In this document: positions 45,066-54,279 of the stretch, in pieces
Position numbering within the stretch: the stretch's first letter is position 1
How the letters are laid out: the number at the start of each line of letters is the position of its first letter
Assembly: GCA_016704145.1 (NCBI GenBank)
Contig: JADJAS010000007.1
Location: 1,302,001-1,366,000 of the forward strand
DNA: 64,000 bases
DNA from: Rhodocyclaceae bacterium
GTDB lineage: Bacteria > Pseudomonadota > Gammaproteobacteria > Burkholderiales > Rhodocyclaceae
Direction: 5' to 3'
Notes under the pieces: model-generated
What the model was told of the DNA's origin: nothing
Seen by the model: the letters and a program-made list of their open reading frames with translations, nothing else
Database searches by the model: none
Translations under genes and position numbers: made by a program

Positions 45066-46006
45066 TTGCGGATCAGTTGCTTGAAGTGGCGGCTGAGATT
45101 GTCGAGCCAAGAGGGGTCGTGGGCGACGTGATGGCGTTCGGCCAGCGCCTTCTGCAACTCGAAGACGCTCATCGGCCGCTCCAGATAGTCGAGCGTCATG
45201 CACCAGTCGATGGTCTCCAGCAGCTGCATGGAGTACTTGTCCGGCCAGCGGTCCTGGGCCGGCTGCAGGGTCTGGCCCTCGAGCCGCCGGTCGGCGGCTG
45301 GCGGCGCCGTGCCCGCCAGACAGGCGTACATCGAGGCGCCGATCGAGTACATGTCGGTCCACGGGCCCATCTGGTCGGGCGCCTTGTACTGCTCGGGCGC
45401 CGCATAGCCCGGTGTGTACATCGGCTTCAGCATTGGCCCGTCGTTGCCCAGCGCCTGGCGCGCCGCGCCGAAATCGAGCAGCACGGGATTGCCGTCGGTG
45501 CGCAGGTAGATGTTGGAGGGCTTGATGTCGAGGTGCAGCAATCGCTGGGCATGGACTTCGCGCAGGCCGTTGAGCAGGCGCGTGAACACATTGCGGACGA
45601 AGGCCTCGCGGATGGCGCCCTTGTGCTTGCTGATGTGCTCCTGCAAGGTGCGGCCGCGCTCGTACTGCATGACCATGTACACCGTCTCGTTGGCGCGAAA
45701 GAAGTTGAGCACGCGCACGACATTGGGATGGTTTAGGTGCGCCAGGGCGCGGCCTTCCTCGAAAAAGCACTTCATCCCATGGCGGAAGGCCGGCAGGTGA
45801 TCCTCGGCGATGGCCGGCGCGATCTGGCCGGCGCCGCGCAACGCCAGCGAATTGGGCAGGTATTCCTTGATGGCCACCGGCTGGCCGTCCTCGTCGTAGG
45901 CGAGATAGACGATCGAAAAACCGCCAAGTGAAAGCTGCCGCTCGATGCGGTAGCGGTCGAGCTGGAAGCCGGCGGGCAGGGGCTGGTTGGTCTGCTGGGC
46001 GGGCAT
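45062..46006 (-). CDS. Serine/threonine protein kinase (HLD variant)
   Basis: A eukaryotic-type kinase of about 314 residues. It has the glycine loop LSLGGFSIVY, Lys in VAIKEYLP, the catalytic loop HLDIKPSN (HLD in place of HRD), DFG in LLDFGAARQ and APE in GYAAPEQY. No transmembrane or PASTA domain is seen, so it is cytosolic. The start is uncertain between the ATG at 46006 and one at 46027; neither has a clear Shine-Dalgarno. A TACAAT on the minus strand (46026-46031) could be the -10 and would favour 46006. First gene of kinase-PP2C-rph. Confidence 0.9.
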   Translation of the reverse strand: MPAQQTNQPLPAGFQLDRYRIERQLSLGGFSIVYLAYDEDGQPVAIKEYLPNSLALRGAGQIAPAIAEDHLPAFRHGMKCFFEEGRALAHLNHPNVVRVLNFFRANETVYMVMQYERGRTLQEHISKHKGAIREAFVRNVFTRLLNGLREVHAQRLLHLDIKPSNIYLRTDGNPVLLDFGAARQALGNDGPMLKPMYTPGYAAPEQYKAPDQMGPWTDMYSIGASMYACLAGTAPPAADRRLEGQTLQPAQDRWPDKYSMQLLETIDWCMTLDYLERPMSVFELQKALAERHHVAHDPSWLDNLSRHFKQLIRK

Positions 46007-46137
46007 GGTTGATATACTGGCCGCCATTGTAGTGCCGGCGCCGGACGCGCTAGCCTACACTGAAACGTCGTGTTTCCCCCTGTTTCCCATGGGCCTCGCC
46101 CGATGAGCGGCCGGACCAGGCCAGAGAGATGTCTGCC

Positions 46138-47016
46138 ATGATCCAGAGCATGACCGGCTATGCCAGCGGCGATCGCGCGGTGGGCGCCGATGGCGCCGCG
46201 GCGATTCACCTCGAACTCAAGAGCGTCAATTCGCGCTTTCTCGATGTCGTGTTCCGTTGCGGCGACGAGCTTCGTTTCCTCGAGATGCCCTTGCGCGAAC
46301 TGCTGACGGCGCGCATTCATCGCGGCAAGGTGGAGTGCCGGCTCCATCTGATTCCGCGCCAGGGCGGCGCTCGGCGAGAACTGACTTTGGATACCGGGCT
46401 GGTGGACCAGCTCGGTCGGCTGGAGGTCGCCGTGCGCGCCGCCCTGCCCGATGCCGAGCCGCTATCGGTGGCCGAGGTATTGCGCTGGCCGGGCATGCTG
46501 GGCGATGACAGTCTCGATCCGGCCTTGCTGCAAGGCGAGGCCGTGACCCTGGCCGGCACGGTGATCGACGAATTCGTCGCCAGTCGTGCCCGCGAGGGCG
46601 GCAAGCTGGGTACGACCATCGTCGATCGCGTCGCGCGCATGCGCGATCTGGTCGCCAAGGTCGGCCCGATGTTGATCAGGGCGCTGGAGGATTACCAGCA
46701 GCGCCTGGCCGCCAAGCTGCGCGAGGCGGTGGCCAGCCTCGACGAGGAGCGCATCCGGCAGGAGATCGGGCTGTTCGCCGCGCGCATCGATGTCGCCGAG
46801 GAACTGGCGCGGCTGGCGACCCATCTCGACGAGGTCCAGCGTGTTGTCGACAAGGGCGGCGCGGTCGGCAAGCGGCTGGATTTCCTGATGCAGGAACTCA
46901 ACCGCGAAGCCAACACGCTGGCGTCGAAGTCGGTGTCGGCGGAGGTGACCGGGATCGCGCTGGAGCTCAAGCTGCTGATCGAGCAGATGCGTGAACAAGT
47001 GCAGAATTTAGAGTAA
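46138..47016 (+). CDS. yicC: YicC-family endoribonuclease
   Basis: A 292-residue protein with the family start MIQSMTGYASG and the C-terminal block KRLDFLMQELNREANTLASKS. YicC proteins are endoribonucleases, first linked to stationary-phase survival and later to small-RNA turnover in E. coli. The ATG at 46138 is nine bases after GAGAG and matches the family start; an ATG three codons earlier is also in frame. gmk follows after three bases. Confidence 0.92.
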   Translation: MIQSMTGYASGDRAVGADGAAAIHLELKSVNSRFLDVVFRCGDELRFLEMPLRELLTARIHRGKVECRLHLIPRQGGARRELTLDTGLVDQLGRLEVAVRAALPDAEPLSVAEVLRWPGMLGDDSLDPALLQGEAVTLAGTVIDEFVASRAREGGKLGTTIVDRVARMRDLVAKVGPMLIRALEDYQQRLAAKLREAVASLDEERIRQEIGLFAARIDVAEELARLATHLDEVQRVVDKGGAVGKRLDFLMQELNREANTLASKSVSAEVTGIALELKLLIEQMREQVQNLE

Positions 47017-47019
47017 GCC

Positions 47020-47637
47020 ATGGATACGCCAGGCAGTCTTTTCGTCGTTTCCGCGCCGTCCGGCGCCGGCAAGAGCACGCTGGTCAAACTCCTGCTGGAG
47101 TGCGACCGACGGGTGCGCCATTCCGTTTCCTGCACCACGCGCGCGCCACGGCCGGGCGAGCAGGATGGCCGCGAGTATCACTTTGTGGACATTCCGGCAT
47201 TCTGCGCCATGCGCGACCGCGGCGAGTTCATCGAGTGGGCCGAGGTGCATGGCAACTTCTACGGCACCTCGCGAGTGTGGATCGAGTCGCAGATGCAGGC
47301 CGGGTGCGACATGCTGCTCGAGATCGACTGGCAGGGCGCGCAGCAGGTGCGGCGGCTGTTCCCGGCGGCAACGACCATTTTCATCCTGCCGCCGTCGACC
47401 GCGGAGCTGGAGCGGCGGTTGCGTGCGCGCGGCCAGGACGCCGAAGATGTGATCCAGCGTCGCGTGGCGGCGGCGCTGGGCGAGATGCGCCACGTCGGAG
47501 AGTTTGATTTCGTTATAATCAACAAAGACTTGCAAACGGCAAGCGAAGATCTGGCGGCGGTCGTGCGCGCCGCGCGTCTGCGCTTGACGAACCAGCGGGC
47601 GGCGTTGCCCGAGATGTTCCATTTTCTTGAACAGTGA
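47020..47637 (+). CDS. gmk: Guanylate kinase
   Basis: Phosphorylates GMP to GDP. The 205-residue protein has the P-loop SAPSGAGKSTLVK, the GMP-binding block SCTTRAPRPGEQDGREYHF and the lid region. It lies in the conserved order yicC-gmk-rpoZ-spoT, which links GTP supply, RNA polymerase omega and (p)ppGpp. Confidence 0.97.
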   Translation: MDTPGSLFVVSAPSGAGKSTLVKLLLECDRRVRHSVSCTTRAPRPGEQDGREYHFVDIPAFCAMRDRGEFIEWAEVHGNFYGTSRVWIESQMQAGCDMLLEIDWQGAQQVRRLFPAATTIFILPPSTAELERRLRARGQDAEDVIQRRVAAALGEMRHVGEFDFVIINKDLQTASEDLAAVVRAARLRLTNQRAALPEMFHFLEQ

Positions 47638-47655
47638 TTGTGAAGGATACCGCCC

Positions 47656-47862
47656 ATGGCCCGCGTTACCGTTGATGATTGCATGAAGAAGTTTACCAAC
47701 CGTTTCGAGTTGACTCTGGCGGCTACCTACCGCGCGCGGCAACTGACCATGGGCAGCATGCCGATGGTGGAAGCGGACCGCGACAAGGCGACGGTGATCG
47801 CGCTGCGCGAAATCGCCGCCGGCAAGGTTGGCCCGGAAATCCTGACCCGCGGCCAGGCGTAG
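47656..47862 (+). CDS. rpoZ: RNA polymerase omega subunit
   Basis: A 68-residue omega subunit that helps assemble the beta' subunit and contributes to a ppGpp site. MARVTVDDCMKK and the middle block RARQL...DKATVIALREIA match the family. A Shine-Dalgarno-like GAAGGA precedes the ATG. spoT follows after 32 bases. Confidence 0.96.
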   Translation: MARVTVDDCMKKFTNRFELTLAATYRARQLTMGSMPMVEADRDKATVIALREIAAGKVGPEILTRGQA

Positions 47863-47894
47863 CCATGTAATAAACGGACGGGATTCCACTGACC

Positions 47895-50123
47895 ATGGCG
47901 GCCGTGTTCCCGTCTTCGCCACAATTGTTCGCGCCGAGCCGCCCCGCCGGCGACGAGCAGCCCATCCTGTCGGCGGACATGCATCCGCCGATCGACCTCG
48001 AGGAAGATCTCGATCGCTTCCGTGCCGAAATCCGTGCCTACCTGAAGCCGGACGACGCGGCACAAGTGGAATCCGCCTACCATTTCTCCGCCGAGGCGCA
48101 CCGAGGCCAATACCGTACCAGCGGCGAGCCCTATGTCTCGCACCCGCTGGCCGTCGCCGGCACGCTGGCCGGTTGGCGGCTGGATGCCCAGGCGCTGACC
48201 GCGGCGCTCCTCCACGACGTGATGGAGGATACCGCGATCACCAAGGTGCAGCTGGCCGAGCACTTCGGCAAAACGGCGGCGGAACTGGTGGATGGCGTGT
48301 CCAAGCTCGATCGTATCGAGCACCAGTCCTACGAGGAGGCGCAGGCGGAAAACTTCCGCAAGATGCTGCTGGCCATGGCCCGCGACGTGCGCGTCATCCT
48401 GATCAAGCTGGCCGACCGCCTGCACAACATGCGCACGCTTGATGCCGTGCCGCCCGCCAAGCGCCGCCGCGTCGCCCGCGAGACGCTGGAAATCTACGGG
48501 CCGATCGCCAACCGGCTCGGGCTCAACGGCTTGTACCGGGAACTGCAGGAGCTGTCGTTTCGCCACCTCCACCCGATGCGCTACCGCGTGCTGGTCAAGG
48601 CGGTGCGGCAGGCGCGCGGCAACCGGCGCGAGGTGGTCGGCAAGATCATGGAGGCGATCAAGTCACGCCTGCCCGGGGCGGGCATCGAGGCGGAAGTGTT
48701 CGGCCGCGAAAAGCACTTGTATGGTATCTACCGCAAGATGCGCGAGAAGCACCTGACCTTTTCGCAAGTACTCGACATCTATGGCATTCGTGTCATCGTC
48801 CAGGATGCGCCGACCTGCTATCTCGCGCTTGGCGCCCTGCACGGCCTGTACAAACCCGTGCCGGGAAAGTTCAAGGATTACATCGCGATTCCCAAGGCGA
48901 ACGGCTATCAGTCCCTGCACACCACCCTGATCGGTCCCTACGGCACGCCGGTCGAGGCGCAGATTCGCACCGAGGAGATGAATCACGTCGCCGAATCCGG
49001 CGTTGCCTCGCACTGGCTGTACAAGAACGAGCACGGCCTCTCGGACCTGCAGCAGGAAACCCACAAGTGGTTGCAGTCACTGCTCGAACTACAGTCGGCG
49101 TCGCACGATTCGGCCGAGTTTCTCGAGCATGTCAAGGTCGACCTGTTCCCGGGCGAGGTCTATGTGTTCACGCCGCGCGGCAAGATCCTGGCGCTGCCGC
49201 GCGGCGCGACGCCGGTGGACTTCGCCTACGCCGTGCATAGCGACATCGGCAACCGCTGCGTCGCCTGTCGCGTGAATTTCGAATCGATGCCGTTGCGCAC
49301 CGAGTTGCGCAACGGCGACCGGGTCGAGATCATCACCGCGCTGGCGGCCAGCCCGAATCCGGCCTGGCTCGCCTTCGTCGTCACCGGCAAGGCCCGCGCC
49401 CAGATCCGCCATTTCCTCAAGACCCAGCAGCATGGCGAATCCGTGGCGCTAGGCGAAAACCTGCTGGGACAGGCCTTGCGCGCTTATGGCGTCGCCAGCC
49501 AGGATGTCGATGCCGGAACCTGGGATCGTTTCCTGCGCGAATCCGGTCCCCGGAGCAGGGAGCAGGTGCTGACCGATATCGGCTTGGGTGTGCGGCTGCC
49601 GGCCATTGTCGCGCGCCGGCTGGCCGAACTGCGTGATCGGCATGAGCCGGTGGTGGGCACCGCGGCCGAGACCCGGCCGAATGCCATCCTGATCCGTGGC
49701 ACCGAAGGCGTCGCCGTGCAGTTGGCCAAGTGCTGCCGGCCGATTCCCGGCGATCCGATCATCGGCATGATTCGCAAGGGCCAGGGGTTGGTGGTGCATA
49801 CGCTCGACTGCGCGTCGCTGGTGAAGCAGCGCGGCGAACGCAACGACTGGGTGGATGTCGACTGGGAACCCGAGGTACGCGGAAATTTCGAGATCGGTCT
49901 GCGTGTCGTGGCGGACAACCAGCGCGGCGTCCTGGCGAAAATTGCCGCGGCCATGGCGGACGAGGAATCCAACATCGTTAATATCAGCATGGACGACGAT
50001 CGCGGCGTGACCACGTCGCTATACTTCACGCTCCAGGTGGCCAATCGTGATCATCTCGCGAGGATCATGCGCCGAGTGAGGCGGATTCCCGAGGTGGTGC
50101 GGATCAACAGAACCAAGGATTGA
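47895..50123 (+). CDS. spoT: Bifunctional (p)ppGpp synthetase/hydrolase SpoT/RelA
   Basis: Makes and breaks the stringent-response alarmone. It has 742 residues. The HD hydrolase domain (HD at 107-108 in AALLHDVMEDTA), the synthetase domain with GYQSLHTTLIGPYG, a TGS domain (about 415-475) and a C-terminal ACT domain (about 665-740) are in order. The synthetase activity of SpoT enzymes is variable. The start at 47895 lacks a clear ribosome-binding site; M29 is an alternative. Confidence 0.94.
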   Translation: MAAVFPSSPQLFAPSRPAGDEQPILSADMHPPIDLEEDLDRFRAEIRAYLKPDDAAQVESAYHFSAEAHRGQYRTSGEPYVSHPLAVAGTLAGWRLDAQALTAALLHDVMEDTAITKVQLAEHFGKTAAELVDGVSKLDRIEHQSYEEAQAENFRKMLLAMARDVRVILIKLADRLHNMRTLDAVPPAKRRRVARETLEIYGPIANRLGLNGLYRELQELSFRHLHPMRYRVLVKAVRQARGNRREVVGKIMEAIKSRLPGAGIEAEVFGREKHLYGIYRKMREKHLTFSQVLDIYGIRVIVQDAPTCYLALGALHGLYKPVPGKFKDYIAIPKANGYQSLHTTLIGPYGTPVEAQIRTEEMNHVAESGVASHWLYKNEHGLSDLQQETHKWLQSLLELQSASHDSAEFLEHVKVDLFPGEVYVFTPRGKILALPRGATPVDFAYAVHSDIGNRCVACRVNFESMPLRTELRNGDRVEIITALAASPNPAWLAFVVTGKARAQIRHFLKTQQHGESVALGENLLGQALRAYGVASQDVDAGTWDRFLRESGPRSREQVLTDIGLGVRLPAIVARRLAELRDRHEPVVGTAAETRPNAILIRGTEGVAVQLAKCCRPIPGDPIIGMIRKGQGLVVHTLDCASLVKQRGERNDWVDVDWEPEVRGNFEIGLRVVADNQRGVLAKIAAAMADEESNIVNISMDDDRGVTTSLYFTLQVANRDHLARIMRRVRRIPEVVRINRTKD

Positions 50124-50135
50124 TGGGAGCCGAGC

Positions 50136-50324
50136 ATGGCCTTGTACGAATCGGAACACACCCGTTGGATGCGCGAGTGGATGGACAAGCACCCTGAAGA
50201 GCGGCTGGCGCAAAGAACAGGCCGGGCGCTGTGGTGGGACAAACCGCCGTGCGACGAGGAGGAACAGCGCCGTTTCGCCGAGGCCCGGGTGCCGCAAAAG
50301 GCCTACTATTTCGACGTCAACTGA
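50136..50324 (+). CDS. DUF3460 family protein
   Basis: A 62-residue protein with the DUF3460 pattern: YESEHTRWMREWMDKHPE, then GRALWWDKPP and EEQRRFAEARVPQK. It is found almost only in betaproteobacteria and its function is unknown. It follows spoT by 12 bases, with GGGAG upstream, so it is probably in the same transcript. Confidence 0.85.
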   Translation: MALYESEHTRWMREWMDKHPEERLAQRTGRALWWDKPPCDEEEQRRFAEARVPQKAYYFDVN

Positions 50325-50401
50325 GCGGCGGCGCGGGTGTGCGGAGTGGAGGCTGGCCGGCCCGATTATTACCCAAGCTGTTTTCTCGACAATCGAAAAC
50401 C

Positions 50402-50415
50402 TTGACTGTCGTCAA
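50402..50415. promoter_or_regulatory. FNR/Dnr-type operator of the nap operon
   Basis: TTGACTGTCGTCAA is a perfect TTGAC-N4-GTCAA dyad. A -10-like TAGGAT lies at 50437-50442, which places the site about 41 bases before the predicted transcript start near 50449. This is the class II position for FNR-family activators and fits anaerobic induction of napDAGHB. A separate inverted repeat, GTTTTC/GAAAAC, is just upstream (50380-50400). Confidence 0.72.
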
Positions 50416-50495
50416 GTCGGCGATATTTGCTCGTTCTAGGATGGCGTGGTTGCGCCAGCGTGCGCGAAAGCGAAACGATTGTCGAGGGCGGGATC

Positions 50496-50756
50496 TTGAA
50501 CATTTCCAGCATTATCGTACATCCCGGTCCGGGACTGGCCGGGGTCGTGCGTACCCGACTGCTTGCCATGGCCGGTGTCGAGGTACATGCCGTGGGCGAA
50601 GATGGCCGCATGATCATCACCGTCGAGACGGAGGGCGAGGGCGCCATGATCGACGCCTTCGAGGCCGTCAACAAGACCGAGGGCGTGCTGTCGGCCTCGA
50701 TGGTCTATCACCAAACTGAAGCCAATCCGGACGCGGAAATCTCCGTGGGGACGTAG
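50496..50756 (+). CDS. napD: NapD chaperone of periplasmic nitrate reductase
   Basis: Binds the twin-arginine signal of NapA during cofactor insertion. It has 86 residues, starting NISSIIVHPGPGLAGVV and containing IITVETEGEGAMIDAFEAVN, as in NapD. The start is probably the TTG at 50496, eight bases after GAGG; an in-frame start further upstream would overlap the promoter region. First gene of the operon. Confidence 0.88.
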   Translation: MNISSIIVHPGPGLAGVVRTRLLAMAGVEVHAVGEDGRMIITVETEGEGAMIDAFEAVNKTEGVLSASMVYHQTEANPDAEISVGT

Positions 50757-50792
50757 TCTCCGCGTCATGCCATTTCGAAAAGGAGGTCTGAC

Positions 50793-53342
50793 ATGCAACT
50801 GACACGGCGTGAATTCATCAAGGCCAGTGCGATTACGGCGGCAGCCGGCGTCGCCGGAATGTCGATACCCGCCGCCGAGGCGATTGCCCAAACGGCGAGC
50901 AAGGATGGCGTGCGCTGGGACAAGGGCGTCTGCCGCTACTGCGGTACCGGTTGCGGCGTGCTGGTGGGCGTCAAGGACGGTCGCGTGGTCGCCACCCAGG
51001 GCGACCCGGATGCCCCGGTGAACAAGGGCCTCAACTGCGTCAAGGGCTATTTCCTGTCGAAGATCATGTACGGCCAGGATCGCCTGACGCGGCCCTTGTT
51101 GCGCATGAAAGACGGCAAGTTCGACAAGAACGGCGAGTTCCAGCCGATCAGCTGGGACCAGGCTTTCGACATCATGGCCGAGAAGGTCAAGGCGACGCTG
51201 AAGGATCCCAACCAGGGGCAGCGCGGCGTGGCGATGTTTGGTTCCGGACAGTGGACGGTGTGGGAAGGTTATGCAGCCGCCAAGCTGATGAAGGCGGGCT
51301 TCCGCTCCAACAGCATCGACCCGAATGCCCGGCATTGCATGGCCTCCGCCGTCGCCGGCTTCATGCGCACCTTCGGCATCGACGAGCCGATGGGCTGTTA
51401 TGACGACGCCGAGCATGCCGACGTATTCGCCCTCTGGGGCTCGAACATGGCCGAGATGCACCCGATCCTCTGGTCGCGCATCACCAACCGCCGTCTGACC
51501 GCGCCACACGTCAAGATCCACGTGTTGTCGACCTTTACCCATCGTTCTTGCGAACTCGCCGACAACGAACTCATCTTCAAGCCGCAGTCCGACCTGGCGA
51601 TCCTGAACTACATCTGCAATTACATCATTCAGAACAACGCGGTGAACAAGGAGTTCGTCGCCAAAAACGTCGGCTTCTTCCAGGGCGTCACCGACATCGG
51701 CTATGGCCTGCGGCCTAACCATCCGCTCGAACAGGTCGCCAACAACAACGGTTATCCGGGTGCCGACGGCAAGCCCAAAGGCGACCCGAATAAGCACACG
51801 CCGATCAGCTTCGACGACTTCGCCAAGTTCGTATCGGAATACACGCTCGACAAGGCGCACCAGATCTCCGGCGTACCGAAGGACAAGCTGGAGGCGCTGG
51901 CCAAGGCCTATGCCGACCCGAAGACCAAGGTCACCTCCTACTGGACCATGGGCTTCAACCAGCATACGCGCGGCACCTGGGTCAACAACATGATCTACAA
52001 CGTGCACCTGCTGGTCGGCAAGATTTCCGAGCCGGGCAATAGCCCGTTCTCGCTGACCGGCCAGCCTTCGGCCTGCGGCACGGCGCGCGAGGTCGGCACT
52101 TTTGCCCACCGGTTGCCGGCGGACATGGTGGTGATGAATCCGAAGCACCGTGAAGCCACCGAGAAGATCTGGAAACTGCCCGCCGGCACCATTCCGGACT
52201 GGATCGGCTATCACGCCGTGGCCCAGTCGCGCATGCTCAAGGACGGCAAGATCGGCTTCTACTGGACATCGACGACCAACAACATGCAGGCCGGCCCGAA
52301 TGTCAATGGCGAGATCTATCCCGGCTGGCGCAACCCGAAGGCCTTCGTGGTGGTGTCGGACGTCTATCCGACCGTGTCCGCGATGTCGGCCGACCTGATC
52401 CTGCCCTGCGCCATGTGGATGGAAAAGGAAGGCATGTTCGGCAATGCGGAGCGCCGTGGCCAGATGTGGCGACAGCAGGTCAAGGCGCCGGGCGAGTGCC
52501 GTTCCGACCTTTGGCAATACGTGGAATTCTCGAAGCGCTTCAAGGTCGAGGATGTCTGGCCCGCCGACGTGGTCGCCAAGATGCCGGAATACAAGGGCAA
52601 GACGTTGTACGACGTGCTCTATGCCAACGGCCAGGTTAACAAGTTTGGCAAGGATGACCTCGCCAAGGTGAATGGCCATGCCTGGACCGGTTATACGAAC
52701 GATGAGTCCGAGGCGTTCGGTTTCTACCTGCAGAAAGGCCTCTTCGAGGAGTACGCGGAGTTCGGCCGCGGACATGCGCACGACCTGGCGCCATTCGATA
52801 CCTATCACAAGGTGCGCGGTCTGCGCTGGCCGGTGGTCGATGGCAAGGAAACGCTGTGGCGCTTCCGCGAAGGCTACGATCCCTACGTCAAGAAAGGTGA
52901 GGGCGTGCGCTTCTACGGCTATCCGGACGGCAAGGCCAAGATCTTCGCGCTGCCCTATCAGCCGGCCGCCGAGCAACCCGACAAAGAGTTCGACCTCTGG
53001 CTATGTACCGGCCGCGTGCTCGAGCACTGGCATACGGGCTCGATGACGCGGCGTGCGCCCGAGTTGTACAAGGCCTTCCCGGATGCGGTGGTCTGGATGC
53101 ACCCGAAGGATGCGGAGAAGCGCGGGGTCAAGCGTGGCGACGTGGTCAAGGTGGCGACCCGCCGCGGCGAAATCGAGTTGCGTGTCGACACCAAGGGACG
53201 TAACAAGCCGCCGGAGGGATTGATCTTCATTCCGTTCTTCGACGAGCACCGCCTGGTCAACAAACTCACCTTGGACGCCACCTGTCCGATCTCGAAAGAG
53301 ACCGACTTCAAGAAATGTGCCGCCAGGGTGGTGAAGATCTGA
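50793..53342 (+). CDS. napA: Periplasmic nitrate reductase catalytic subunit NapA
   Basis: Reduces nitrate to nitrite in the periplasm with a bis-MGD molybdenum cofactor. It has 849 residues. A twin-arginine signal (TRREFIKASA) ends near AEA30. One [4Fe-4S] cluster uses C47, C50, C54 and C82. The molybdenum ligand is C182 in NARHCMASAVAG. A strong AAGGAGG lies seven bases upstream. It is followed by napG. Confidence 0.96.
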   Translation: MQLTRREFIKASAITAAAGVAGMSIPAAEAIAQTASKDGVRWDKGVCRYCGTGCGVLVGVKDGRVVATQGDPDAPVNKGLNCVKGYFLSKIMYGQDRLTRPLLRMKDGKFDKNGEFQPISWDQAFDIMAEKVKATLKDPNQGQRGVAMFGSGQWTVWEGYAAAKLMKAGFRSNSIDPNARHCMASAVAGFMRTFGIDEPMGCYDDAEHADVFALWGSNMAEMHPILWSRITNRRLTAPHVKIHVLSTFTHRSCELADNELIFKPQSDLAILNYICNYIIQNNAVNKEFVAKNVGFFQGVTDIGYGLRPNHPLEQVANNNGYPGADGKPKGDPNKHTPISFDDFAKFVSEYTLDKAHQISGVPKDKLEALAKAYADPKTKVTSYWTMGFNQHTRGTWVNNMIYNVHLLVGKISEPGNSPFSLTGQPSACGTAREVGTFAHRLPADMVVMNPKHREATEKIWKLPAGTIPDWIGYHAVAQSRMLKDGKIGFYWTSTTNNMQAGPNVNGEIYPGWRNPKAFVVVSDVYPTVSAMSADLILPCAMWMEKEGMFGNAERRGQMWRQQVKAPGECRSDLWQYVEFSKRFKVEDVWPADVVAKMPEYKGKTLYDVLYANGQVNKFGKDDLAKVNGHAWTGYTNDESEAFGFYLQKGLFEEYAEFGRGHAHDLAPFDTYHKVRGLRWPVVDGKETLWRFREGYDPYVKKGEGVRFYGYPDGKAKIFALPYQPAAEQPDKEFDLWLCTGRVLEHWHTGSMTRRAPELYKAFPDAVVWMHPKDAEKRGVKRGDVVKVATRRGEIELRVDTKGRNKPPEGLIFIPFFDEHRLVNKLTLDATCPISKETDFKKCAARVVKI

Positions 53343-53406
53343 GGCGATTTTTTAATCTCATGAAAACGGGGCGCAGTGCAGGGGGCCTGCTCCCCGTCCC
53401 GTGATC

Positions 53407-54279
53407 ATGGATAGTGAAGCGAAGTCGAGAGCGAAGAATTCGAATGCAGCCCGGCGACAGTTCATTGCCGATACTGCGCGCTTGGCGTGCGGGGTCGGGC
53501 TCTTGGGCCTCGGCGTCGGGTTGTACTCGCGTCATGCCACGGCATTGCCGCCGGCGGCGATTCGTCCCCCCGGCGCCCTGCCCGAAGCCGAGTTCTCCGG
53601 CGCATGCATCCGCTGTGGCATGTGCGTGCGCGACTGCCCCTACAACATCCTGCATCTGGCCAAGCCGGAAGAGCCGATGTCGACCGGCACGCCGTATTTC
53701 GTGGCGCGCCAGGCCCCCTGCGAGATGTGCGAGGACATCCCATGCGTGAAGGCCTGTCCAACGGGCGCGCTCGACCACAAGCTGATCGACATCAACAAGG
53801 CGAAGATGGGCGTGGCCGTGCTGGTCGACCACGAAACCTGTCTCAGCTACCTCGGCCTGCGCTGCGAGATTTGTTACCGGGTCTGTCCGGTGATCGACAA
53901 GGCGATCACCATCGACATCCAGACCAACGCCCGCACGGGCCGGCATACGTTGTTCATTCCGGTGGTGCATTCCGAGCACTGCACGGGATGTGGCAAGTGC
54001 GAAAAGGCATGCCCGACCCAGATTGCGGCCATCAAGGTTTTTCCGATCCACATGGCCAAGGGGCAGTTGTCGGGACATTACCGGCTCGGCTGGGTCGAGA
54101 AGGAACAGGCCGGCGGCAGTCTGGTGGCGCCGGATGTCGAGCATCAGTACAACTTGCCCGAGGGCATGAAGTATGAGGTCGGCAAGGGCCTGTCCAAGCT
54201 GCCGCCCGCCGACGCCGCGCCGGCGGGGCCCGGGACCTCTCCCGGCCTGCCCAAGGCTTTCCAGGGAGGCAAGCTGTGA
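53407..54279 (+). CDS. napG: NapG, quinol-dehydrogenase ferredoxin subunit
   Basis: A 290-residue periplasmic protein with a twin-arginine-like signal (RRQFIADTARLACG) and four [4Fe-4S] motifs: CIRCGMCVRDCP, CEMCEDIPCVKACP, CEICYRVCP and CTGCGKCEKACP. With membrane NapH it passes electrons from quinol to NapB/NapA. A GTG two codons upstream is an alternative start. It overlaps the napH GTG. Confidence 0.93.
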   Translation: MDSEAKSRAKNSNAARRQFIADTARLACGVGLLGLGVGLYSRHATALPPAAIRPPGALPEAEFSGACIRCGMCVRDCPYNILHLAKPEEPMSTGTPYFVARQAPCEMCEDIPCVKACPTGALDHKLIDINKAKMGVAVLVDHETCLSYLGLRCEICYRVCPVIDKAITIDIQTNARTGRHTLFIPVVHSEHCTGCGKCEKACPTQIAAIKVFPIHMAKGQLSGHYRLGWVEKEQAGGSLVAPDVEHQYNLPEGMKYEVGKGLSKLPPADAAPAGPGTSPGLPKAFQGGKL

